This document shows, piece after piece, positions 18,147 to 24,273 of a stretch of 64,000 nucleotides of DNA (positions within the stretch are counted from its first letter, which is position 1; each line of letters opens with the position of its first letter). Position numbers and translations under genes: made by a program. The notes under the pieces are model-generated. The model was not told where the DNA came from and did no database searches. It worked only from the letters and a program-made list of their open reading frames with translations. The stretch spans positions 1-64,000 of the forward strand of contig JAJFKA010000035.1 of the NCBI GenBank assembly GCA_021773555.1, written 5' to 3'. Source of the DNA: Gammaproteobacteria bacterium (GTDB lineage: Bacteria > Pseudomonadota > Gammaproteobacteria > Pseudomonadales > Azotimanducaceae).

Positions 18147-18844
18147 CTCGTTATCGTCTGCCTGCGGGAATTGAATGACTCTGTTTGCAGGTAATAAAAC
18201 GCTATGGGAATTAGTGTGTAAATTACGTTTACAGGTTCGACACCCCGACTGGCAATATTAACCGTAAGGATAAATGTATTCACAAGCTCCGCCAGTATGG
18301 GCGTTATCCAGATGGACAAAAGCGCACAACCGAGCCATCTGGGTGCACCGGCTTTCGTCAGTAATATTATCAGCGCCACCACGCCATAGAGATTGTCCAA
18401 TACGGTGTGTCCGACCCAAAATGACTGAAGTGCACTGAGCGACAATAGCGTGGCAACTGCGTACAGCACAAAACACGAAACCGGTAAGTAAACAGCCATA
18501 AGTTGCCAGCTTTGTGTTTTCGCGCGCGTCATAGAAAGAGCCGTATGCAACAAAAATGCCTGGGCAAACGTACCGGAAACAAGCAGGTAGGGAACATAGG
18601 TGAGATTTTGGGATTCAAAGTGTATTGGCCCACCCCAATGCAAGGACTGGCACATCAGGTAAGCAGCTATTAAAACACTTTGTGCAATTCTGGGCCGAAC
18701 AAAGGTATCAACTGCCGCCACTAGAAAAGCAATTCCGACAAAACCTAAAACAAGCGCAAACCAAAAGTCCTCGGCTTGCCACAGAGCAACCGCTCTCCAG
18801 ACAACAACCCCTGTCGCACCCGCAAGGAATAGCAATCTCACCAT
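18143..18844 (-). CDS. Multi-pass membrane protein of unknown function
   Basis: I do not recognise the family. The product of 233 residues (255 if a TTG at 18907 is used) is strongly hydrophobic, with about seven predicted membrane segments, such as LLFLAGATGVVVWRAVALW, FALVLGFVGIAFLVAAV and YGVVALIILLTK. This recalls seven-helix sensor or 7TM-type input modules, but there is no soluble output domain. The start is uncertain: ATG at 18844 has no clear ribosome binding site, and the TTG alternative adds a polar N-terminus. It overlaps the S41 peptidase gene by 4 nt and is divergent from the membrane-tethered winged-helix regulator. The three may form one regulated unit. Confidence 0.6.
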   Translation of the reverse strand: MVRLLFLAGATGVVVWRAVALWQAEDFWFALVLGFVGIAFLVAAVDTFVRPRIAQSVLIAAYLMCQSLHWGGPIHFESQNLTYVPYLLVSGTFAQAFLLHTALSMTRAKTQSWQLMAVYLPVSCFVLYAVATLLSLSALQSFWVGHTVLDNLYGVVALIILLTKAGAPRWLGCALLSIWITPILAELVNTFILTVNIASRGVEPVNVIYTLIPIAFYYLQTESFNSRRQTITR

Positions 18845-18942
18845 TTCGATTTGCTCGTGATATGATTGGCGCGGCCTCGAAGCGCGAAAGCCATCATTTG
18901 TTCTCAATGTTTAAAGCAATGAAATGTTACAGCCAGCGCTAC

Positions 18943-18961
18943 GAAACTTAACTTAAATTTC
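18943..18961. promoter_or_regulatory. Near-perfect palindrome in divergent spacer
   Basis: GAAACTTAACTTAAATTTC (18943-18961) is a palindrome with two non-central mismatched pairs. It lies in the spacer between the membrane-protein/S41 operon and the winged-helix regulator, 44 nt before the regulator ATG. ToxR/CadC-type regulators often bind such A/T-rich repeats and control the divergent operon. That link is inferred from position. Confidence 0.4.
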
Positions 18962-19005
18962 TCTGAATAAGCCTTATTTTTTACTGATTTTGCCGGAGAA
19001 CGTCG

Positions 19006-19473
19006 ATGCAAACACTCAAATTCCTGAAAGACACAACTCAGAATCTTGTTCGATTTAACGGCTATGAGCTCAATTTAGACACCGGAGAGCTTCACCACAA
19101 AAGTCACATGGTGCCGCTACGACCAAGGGCAACCCGTTGTTTGCAACTCCTTGTGGGCCGCGCCGGACAGATGGTTACTTTAGACGAACTACGACAAGAA
19201 TTATGGGGCGATATCGTAGTGGATTGGCAAGCCGGTGTGCACCAGCTAATACGTCAGATCCGACTGGCACTAAAAGATGACAATCACGAATTGGTGGTCT
19301 CGGTACCACGTTTGGGGTATCGGTTTTCGGCGGAGGTGAGCAATTTTTCATACGTAGGATCAGCCGCTGTCCAAATGTCCAGGATAGGAATGCCGGGCGT
19401 CTATCTTGCGGGATTTGCCACGCCCTGTTTACTCGTTATTGGTTTTTTCGCCTGGTGCGCCTCACTCGCATAG
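19006..19473 (+). CDS. Membrane-tethered winged-helix regulator (ToxR/CadC-like)
   Basis: The 155-residue protein has an N-terminal OmpR/PhoB-type winged helix: FNGYELNLDTGELHHKSHMV, then LRPRATRCLQLLVGRAGQMV and QLIRQIRLALKDDNHELV, ending with VPRLGYRF near residue 108. A single membrane segment at the C-terminus (about 128-154, VYLAGFATPCLLVIGFFAW) is followed directly by the stop. ToxR and CadC normally have a periplasmic sensor after the helix; here there is none. A partner would have to sense the signal, and the divergent seven-segment membrane protein is a candidate. GGAGA precedes the ATG by 8 nt. This architecture is clear, its regulon inferred. Confidence 0.87.
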   Translation: MQTLKFLKDTTQNLVRFNGYELNLDTGELHHKSHMVPLRPRATRCLQLLVGRAGQMVTLDELRQELWGDIVVDWQAGVHQLIRQIRLALKDDNHELVVSVPRLGYRFSAEVSNFSYVGSAAVQMSRIGMPGVYLAGFATPCLLVIGFFAWCASLA

Positions 19474-19647
19474 ACAGGTCTATTTCAGGCTATTCCAAAG
19501 CGCGAAAACACCTCTCGCCCAGCACCACCAATCTCGACATCGACGGAAATAGCACACTAAATCGTCGAGATTATTGACAGTTTTCCCAGGACAATCCGAC
19601 CGCGCTCCCTGCAGATAGCCAGAAAGCACTGAAAAATAAGCATAATT

Positions 19648-19670
19648 CGATTCGTGGCACGAATCGTGCT
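19648..19670 (+). promoter_or_regulatory. Sigma-54 promoter overlapping a 19-bp palindrome
   Basis: TGGCACGAATCGTGCT (19655-19670) has GG and GC ten bases apart, as sigma-54 (RpoN) requires, and differs from the consensus TGGCACGRNNNTTGCW at one base. It overlaps CGATTCGTGGCACGAATCG (19648-19666), a perfect odd palindrome. The element lies 91 nt before the PEP-CTERM gene start. In other bacteria PEP-CTERM genes are known to be under RpoN with the PrsK/PrsR two-component pair, which fits. Confidence 0.78.
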
Positions 19671-19761
19671 GAGTGTTCTTCTGCGCTCCTGGGAAACCGG
19701 ACAACGACCACTGCCCGACGGAAAAACTGGGTCCGCCCATACTCATTCAGAGGGTGTGCTG

Positions 19762-21246
19762 ATGCAGAAAGACAAACATGCCACGAGACTATCCGTCTCA
19801 CTGGCGTTCACGACGCTAACTTTTTTTTCATCAATGACAGCCAACGCGGTCCCACTGGACCTGTCTTTTTTTGAAACCTTTGGTCGGCCCGACACGACAA
19901 TCGCTGAAGTTAACATCGCGACCATGCAAAGCCAGTGGTCGCTTGCCGCTGGTGCGCGTACGGTGGCCGAACCCGCCATTAACAACAGCGCCAACCTGAT
20001 TAACGCGTTGCACGCGAAGGTGCTTGTGCTGGACCTGGCGCTACATCAATTGGATGCTGTGTTCGCGGTCGCGCCAACTGCTGCGTTAAGTGTTGTCAAC
20101 GGTGCTACCGCAAATATCAATGACGGCGATCTGGCCGCTGCGGAAGTCGCGATACTGGAATTGGATATCGCCTCCGGCAATCTCGGCGCGGTCGCAGGAC
20201 TCGCGCTCACCCCTACCGCGGATCTCTCCAACGGTGTGGCACTTTATGCCGACGTTCGTTCCGATGCTCTTGTCGCGCAGGCGGCAATTGTCGCTGCGGT
20301 TGGTGAGTTTGGAAGTACGCTGGCGAGCGCAGTCGATTTGAATGCAGACCTGACAACCCTACTCGCTGACCTGCAGGCCGTCATCGTCCGTGCCAGCGCC
20401 GCGGGTGCGCAACTGATTGCGGAAGCACCTAGCCTGGGTGCCGACAGCGCCGCGGTGAATGCAGCAGGCTTGAATCTGCTGCACGCCGCCGACAATTTAC
20501 GTGATATCCCGAGCGTATTGCTTGGTGGTTCTGCCGCTGCGATCTCGTTGTCGAGCGCAGCGACGTCGCTGTTTACCTCGGGTGCCGATGCATTGACAGC
20601 ATTTTCTGACGCACTTGCGAATCCTCTGGTCACGGTCGAATACTCGTTTGCTGCCGCCGAACCCATCATAAGCTCTGAATTCGATTGTGGTTTCATTGGT
20701 TCCATTACGGGGAATAACAGTTCCACGCTTGGGCTCGGGGCGCTGGAAAATGACATCGTCGCAACGTTCGGGCTGGAGTTGACAGAACTTGCGGCTGACG
20801 CCACTGGGGTTTGCAACGAATCAATTTTCGTTTCTGCGACTCGAACCATATCAGGTGTGCCTGAATTGGGTGAAGTGGTAAACACCGGTGTGGCGGCAAT
20901 CGACTTCAGCTATCTCGTCTATCCCAACGAGCCTTGTGCTATCGCTTTTGAAGGCTATACGGACGGGGAAACCGGTGAAGAAATCCCGCCTGTCTGTTTC
21001 GAAGAGTTCCACATGCCGCAATTTGGGCTTGAACTTTATGTCGATCCGCTCGTGGGCGCCACCGCGACTTTCGGCATCACTGGCTCCATTGGCTCGCCGT
21101 TCGAAATTACCGGCATTGTCCTCGGGAATGGTGAGAACGGCTTTGACGGATTCTTTGAAGTACCCGTGAGTGTCCCTGCCCCACCAACCTTGCTGCTGCT
21201 ATTGCTCGGGCTCGCAATCCGGGGTCGGAGTAAAGTGCCGGAGTAA
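19762..21246 (+). CDS. PEP-CTERM sorting-domain protein
   Basis: The exported protein has about 494 residues. It starts with a signal peptide (LSVSLAFTTLTFFSSMTANA) and ends with a PEP-CTERM tripartite signal: VPAPPTLLLLLLGLAIRGR, that is, a Pro-rich motif, a short hydrophobic helix and basic residues. Such proteins are sorted and cleaved by an exosortase and usually go to the surface or exopolysaccharide. The centre is Ala/Leu/Asp-rich and helical (about residues 40-290), with no known enzyme motif. I choose the ATG at 19762, which has AGAGGG 7 nt upstream. The last codons and the stop lie inside a REP-like palindrome, so the repeat supplies the C-terminal SKVPE. No exosortase gene is in the window. 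Confidence 0.85.
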   Translation: MQKDKHATRLSVSLAFTTLTFFSSMTANAVPLDLSFFETFGRPDTTIAEVNIATMQSQWSLAAGARTVAEPAINNSANLINALHAKVLVLDLALHQLDAVFAVAPTAALSVVNGATANINDGDLAAAEVAILELDIASGNLGAVAGLALTPTADLSNGVALYADVRSDALVAQAAIVAAVGEFGSTLASAVDLNADLTTLLADLQAVIVRASAAGAQLIAEAPSLGADSAAVNAAGLNLLHAADNLRDIPSVLLGGSAAAISLSSAATSLFTSGADALTAFSDALANPLVTVEYSFAAAEPIISSEFDCGFIGSITGNNSSTLGLGALENDIVATFGLELTELAADATGVCNESIFVSATRTISGVPELGEVVNTGVAAIDFSYLVYPNEPCAIAFEGYTDGETGEEIPPVCFEEFHMPQFGLELYVDPLVGATATFGITGSIGSPFEITGIVLGNGENGFDGFFEVPVSVPAPPTLLLLLLGLAIRGRSKVPE

Positions 21247-21293
21247 AGAATCAAGGCTGGCCACTACTTACTCCGGCACTTTACTCCGACCCC
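21221..21293. repeat. REP-like palindrome with 26-bp perfect arms
   Basis: The 26 bases at 21221-21246 (starting GGGGTCGGAGTAAAG) are perfectly repeated in inverted form at 21268-21293 (ending TTACTCCGACCCC), with a 21-nt spacer. The stop codons of the converging PEP-CTERM gene (21244-21246) and unknown gene (21264-21266) both lie in this element, so it may act as a bidirectional terminator or RNA-stabilising hairpin. Related copies are at 21945-22004, 22248-22308 and, as a half, 12346-12372. Confidence 0.88.
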
Positions 21294-21899
21294 AATATTC
21301 AGCCAGGCGGCTAGCGCTATAGTCCGTTCTTCCTTCGTCCAGTTGGACGCCCCGGGGGGTTTTAGCGTCTTCAAATAATCATCACAGGCAGACCCAGTCA
21401 GTCGCAACCGTGTGCTGGCTTCGGGTAGCACGCTTTTCTCATCATGATCTACCTGGTCAATATTCAATGCAGTCAGCGCCGCTCTGCAGGCGTCCCGAAT
21501 CGCCTCTCCCTCGGCTACATGAATCTGGGTATGGGACGCCAGAATATGTTCGAGATCAGCCCCGTGCCTTCCCCGACCCGTCAGCACCACCGCCCGAATC
21601 CATGCCAATCCAATTTGCTTTAATTCTTCCCGGTAGCTGGCCAGTTCGATCCTCGCCCGTGCTGCCTGTTTACGGCGTCCTCGGCGCACAACACTCTCAG
21701 GATTACCGGGGCGTGGAATACGTTCGAGGCCCTGCCATCCACCAGCGACGTGGTACGGTTCACTGAGTTCGCGATCGGCACCTACACTCAGTTCAAGCCG
21801 CCGGACATTAAGCGGCAGCGGGTTTTGTTTGTCCGCGTCAATCGCCACGGCGTTGATCCATCCCTGGTGAGCTTTAAATGCCACACATACGGATATCAT
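21264..21899 (-). CDS. Conserved unknown protein between REP-like repeats
   Basis: The 211-residue product starts MISVCVAFKAHQGWINAVAI and contains RRLELSVG, SEPYHVAGG, VRRGRRKQAARARIEL and ILASHTQIHVAEGEAIRDA. I recall similar uncharacterised proteins with a KAHSGWAA start and a HxxxHKAEG-type motif, but no function is known to me. The alternating strand/helix pattern could be a ribonuclease-H-like or related nucleotide-binding fold; that is a guess. Start 21899 has GGAGAGG 7 nt upstream; the frame extends further upstream only into repeat sequence. The last nine codons (GVGVKCRSK) are read out of the REP-like palindrome. It is bracketed by copies at 21221-21293 and 21945-22004. Confidence 0.75.
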   Translation of the reverse strand: MISVCVAFKAHQGWINAVAIDADKQNPLPLNVRRLELSVGADRELSEPYHVAGGWQGLERIPRPGNPESVVRRGRRKQAARARIELASYREELKQIGLAWIRAVVLTGRGRHGADLEHILASHTQIHVAEGEAIRDACRAALTALNIDQVDHDEKSVLPEASTRLRLTGSACDDYLKTLKPPGASNWTKEERTIALAAWLNIGVGVKCRSK

Positions 21900-21944
21900 C
21901 AGCAGACCTCTCCGGGTACCTGTCTCGGAATAACACAACAATAC

Positions 21945-22004
21945 GGGGTCGGAGTAAAGAATCAAGGCTGGCGACTATTTACTCCGGAGCTTAACTCCGA
22001 CTCG
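21945..22004. repeat. REP-like palindrome, diverged copy
   Basis: GGGGTCGGAGTAAAG at 21945-21959 is followed by the shared core AATCAAGGCTGG and by ACTCCGGAGCTTAACTCCGA at 21981-22000. It matches the element at 21221-21293 with several changes and a shorter left arm. It lies 45 nt upstream of the start of the unknown gene, completing the bracket. Confidence 0.8.
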
Positions 22005-22247
22005 AATAGCTCTTGAACCAGTTCAAGCCGAGCCAAACTTCGAGCGGCAGGGAGAACACTTCTCATCACTGCGTCTGACAGTCACGACCGAAAAATTATT
22101 CACGACAATCCATCTGACAGGGTATTCACGGTGCCGGGAGTTGGACTGCCTTCACATTACCAGTGATAGCCATATATCAACTAAAAGACAAAGTTACCTA
22201 ATCGCCGGATCAACCAGCGGCAGGGCTAGCACAACAGCACGGTCTTT
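22005..22247. other. Spacer with short decayed fragments of the unknown gene
   Basis: No intact gene is visible. CAGTTCAAGCCG and AGCGGCAGGG within 22019-22054 resemble the stretch of the unknown gene near 21789-21820. Read on the minus strand with one frameshift they give LPLEV and RLELV, like LPLNVRRLEL in the intact protein. GCCGGATCAACCAGCGGCAG near 22204-22223 is a weaker third match. These may be remains of duplicated copies left between repeat elements. The similarity is short and by eye. Confidence 0.35.
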
Positions 22248-22308
22248 GGGGAGGGGGGTAAAGAATCAAGGCCAGCCACTATTTACTCCGGCACTTTACT
22301 CCGACCCC
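22248..22308. repeat. REP-like palindrome, third copy
   Basis: The left arm is eroded (GGGGAGGGGGGTAAAG from 22248). The core AATCAAGGCCAGCCACTA and the right arm, TTTACTCCGGCACTTTA plus CTCCGACCCC ending at 22308, are intact and nearly identical to 21247-21293. It abuts the promoter of the LuxR-type gene. Confidence 0.8.
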
Positions 22309-22310
22309 AT

Positions 22311-22338
22311 TTGCTTGGCTCGAAATTATCGCTATATT
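22311..22338 (+). promoter_or_regulatory. Probable promoter of the LuxR-type gene
   Basis: TTGCTT (22311-22316) and TATATT (22333-22338) are spaced by 16 nt and form a fair sigma-70 promoter. It begins two bases after the REP-like copy. Transcription would start near 22345, which supports the translation start at 22369 over any upstream extension through the repeat. Confidence 0.5.
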
Positions 22339-22368
22339 GTGGTGATACCCGCTTCCGGTTCGCGACCG

Positions 22369-22794
22369 ATGAAAATGTTGTTCCACGGAAAATCGACGTT
22401 GCTCTACGGCAGCGCAACCGCAATCGCTGTTTTCGCGCTCCAGTGGCTCGAATATCAATATGCCGTCAGACTATTTTCCACTGAACTTTATATCGTGCTG
22501 GTTGCCATCCTGTTCACTGGAGCTGGCATCTGGATTGGCACTCACCTGGGACGACCGCAGACAACCGAATTCCAGAAAAATGAGCGAGCCATCGAAACCC
22601 TGGGACTTACCAATCGTGAAATCCAGGTCCTGGAACTGCTGGCAGAAGGGGACACCAATCAGCAAATTGCCGACCAATTGTTCGTCGCGCCGAGCACCGT
22701 CAAAACTCACCTGGTCCACCTTTACCAGAAGCTTGATGTGCTTCGGCGTACCCAGGCCATTCAAAAAGCGAAACACTTGAAAATCATCTCCTAG
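22369..22794 (+). CDS. Membrane-anchored LuxR-type transcription regulator
   Basis: The 141-residue protein has two membrane segments (about residues 11-27 and 35-54, with IAVFALQWLEY and YIVLVAILFTGAGIWIG) and then a LuxR/GerE helix-turn-helix: LTNREIQVLELLAEGDTNQQ, IADQLFVAPSTVKTHLVHLY and QKLDVLRRTQAIQKAK. There is no receiver or ligand-binding domain. I start at the ATG at 22369; the frame is open to 22141 but runs through a REP-like repeat, and the promoter lies after that. A DUF4199 membrane protein follows after 107 nt; I recall this pairing from other bacteria. The signal and target genes are unknown. Confidence 0.8.
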   Translation: MKMLFHGKSTLLYGSATAIAVFALQWLEYQYAVRLFSTELYIVLVAILFTGAGIWIGTHLGRPQTTEFQKNERAIETLGLTNREIQVLELLAEGDTNQQIADQLFVAPSTVKTHLVHLYQKLDVLRRTQAIQKAKHLKIIS

Positions 22795-22901
22795 TGTCAA
22801 CCAGAAGATTGAAAACACACAAATCAACCTTTTGGTGGATGACCTTTTCTCCAGAATAGCCAGGCTAGGCGCTGGGAAAAACCACAGGAGCAATTATAAC
22901 A

Positions 22902-23414
22902 ATGCGACGAATCATCCTGATTTACGGAACACTGGCCGGTGTCATCATCATTACTACCAACACGCTTAATCTGGAATTAGGTCAGGGCCAGGTGTGGCTG
23001 GGCTTTCTTGTCATGTTTATCGCTTTCAGCAGTATTTTTGTCGCCGTCCGGCAACACCGGGACCAGCACCTGGGTGGCGTCATTACATTTTCCAAAGCGC
23101 TCCAGGTCGGACTCGGAATTTCTGTAACCGCAGGATTCGTGTATGTGGCTTTGTGGGAGTTGTACCTCGCGCTGACCGACTATCAGTTCATCGATCTTTA
23201 TGTGGAGTCTGCTGTAGAGGCCATGCGCCTGAACGCCGCTGGTGAATCAGATCTCGTGGCTGCCACGGCAGAAGGTGAACGTCTTCGCACGCAATACACC
23301 AATCCGCTGATCCGCCTGCCAATGACGTTCGTTGAAGTGTTTCCCATTGGCCTGGTGGTTTCACTGGCATGTGCAGGGACGCTGCGCAATCACGTCAACC
23401 GGTCCCAGGACTAA
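22902..23414 (+). CDS. DUF4199-type membrane protein
   Basis: The 170-residue product has four likely membrane segments: ILIYGTLAGVIIITTNTL near the start, WLGFLVMFIAFSSIFVAV, VGLGISVTAGFVYVALWELY, and PIGLVVSLACAGTL at the end. The order, with a charged loop QHRDQHLGGVITFSKALQVG between helices 2 and 3, is the pattern of DUF4199 proteins, whose function is unknown. It lies on the same strand after the membrane LuxR-type regulator, and the two probably act together. GGAG precedes the ATG by about 11 nt. Confidence 0.75.
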   Translation: MRRIILIYGTLAGVIIITTNTLNLELGQGQVWLGFLVMFIAFSSIFVAVRQHRDQHLGGVITFSKALQVGLGISVTAGFVYVALWELYLALTDYQFIDLYVESAVEAMRLNAAGESDLVAATAEGERLRTQYTNPLIRLPMTFVEVFPIGLVVSLACAGTLRNHVNRSQD

Positions 23415-23433
23415 CGAGTTTGTGCGGACGCGT

Positions 23434-24024
23434 TCAAACCTGTGTCGCGCGACGGTACGCCTCGCGATTCCGGAGGCGGGCAAGATAGACCCGTAGATTC
23501 GGATAATCGTCGAGTAATCCGAACTGCTCAATGAGCACCAGTGAGTAGCCCATCATGATATCTGCCGCACCAAATCCGGCGTCAAGCAGGTATTCACGAT
23601 CTGACACGGCTTGCTCCACCACCGCCAGGCAATCCCGGGTTTTTAGCACGGCAACCTCAGACATTGATTCCTGTTCGCCACGCAGGAGCCGGTTCAAACC
23701 CAGGGGACGCACCAGTGTTGCCTCGCTAAACCAGCACCACTGATGGTGGAGCGCACTTTGACTTGTTCCGGGCGGCGGCTGCAAACGACCCTCGCCATAA
23801 CGCTCCAGGATGTAATCGATCATCGCGCCAGATTCAAACATGGTCAGGTCGCCATCAGTCATCACCGGTACTTTCCCTGCAGGACTGATCAATCGCCACT
23901 CGGCTGAATCACGATAGGACTGAGAGAAGTCGATGAGCTCAATCTCAACAGCCAGGTCGAGCTCAAAACACAACCAGACGGGTCGCAATGAACGAGTACC
24001 GGGTACATGAAAAATTTTGAGCAA
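23434..24024 (-). CDS. Glutathione S-transferase family protein
   Basis: The 196-residue protein has the thioredoxin-like N-terminal domain of GSTs: FHVPGTRSLRPVWLCFELDL at residues 5-24, the cis-Pro motif SPAGKVPVMTDGD near 47, and the glutathione-contacting ESGAMIDYILERYG near 64. The helical C-terminal domain has the N-capping region LLDAGFGAADIMMGYSLVLI. GSTs conjugate or reduce substrates with glutathione; the substrate here is unknown. It is divergent from mutS across 249 nt in which I see no further gene. Confidence 0.87.
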   Translation of the reverse strand: MLKIFHVPGTRSLRPVWLCFELDLAVEIELIDFSQSYRDSAEWRLISPAGKVPVMTDGDLTMFESGAMIDYILERYGEGRLQPPPGTSQSALHHQWCWFSEATLVRPLGLNRLLRGEQESMSEVAVLKTRDCLAVVEQAVSDREYLLDAGFGAADIMMGYSLVLIEQFGLLDDYPNLRVYLARLRNREAYRRATQV

Positions 24025-24273
24025 TCTGACCTGCCGATTGAAGCCGGATCAAAAGCATAGCAGCTCTTACAACTGCAGCAACCCGCGACGGATAGGTTTC
24101 CGAAACCTCACAGTAAGGCACTGACTTTACTTCACATTCAACGTTGATAGCGCTTAGTATGGTGTTTCGAGATCCATACAGTCCCGTAAATAAAACATGA
24201 ATCCTGGCGGTTCCTGGTCACGCTGTTCATCCGTGTAACTATTTGAATTTAAAGCAAATATATTAGAAGTGTA

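Noticed and set aside
22141-22368. N-terminal extension of the LuxR-type gene
   Set aside because: It runs through a REP-like repeat and upstream of the likely promoter; the ATG at 22369 is preferred.
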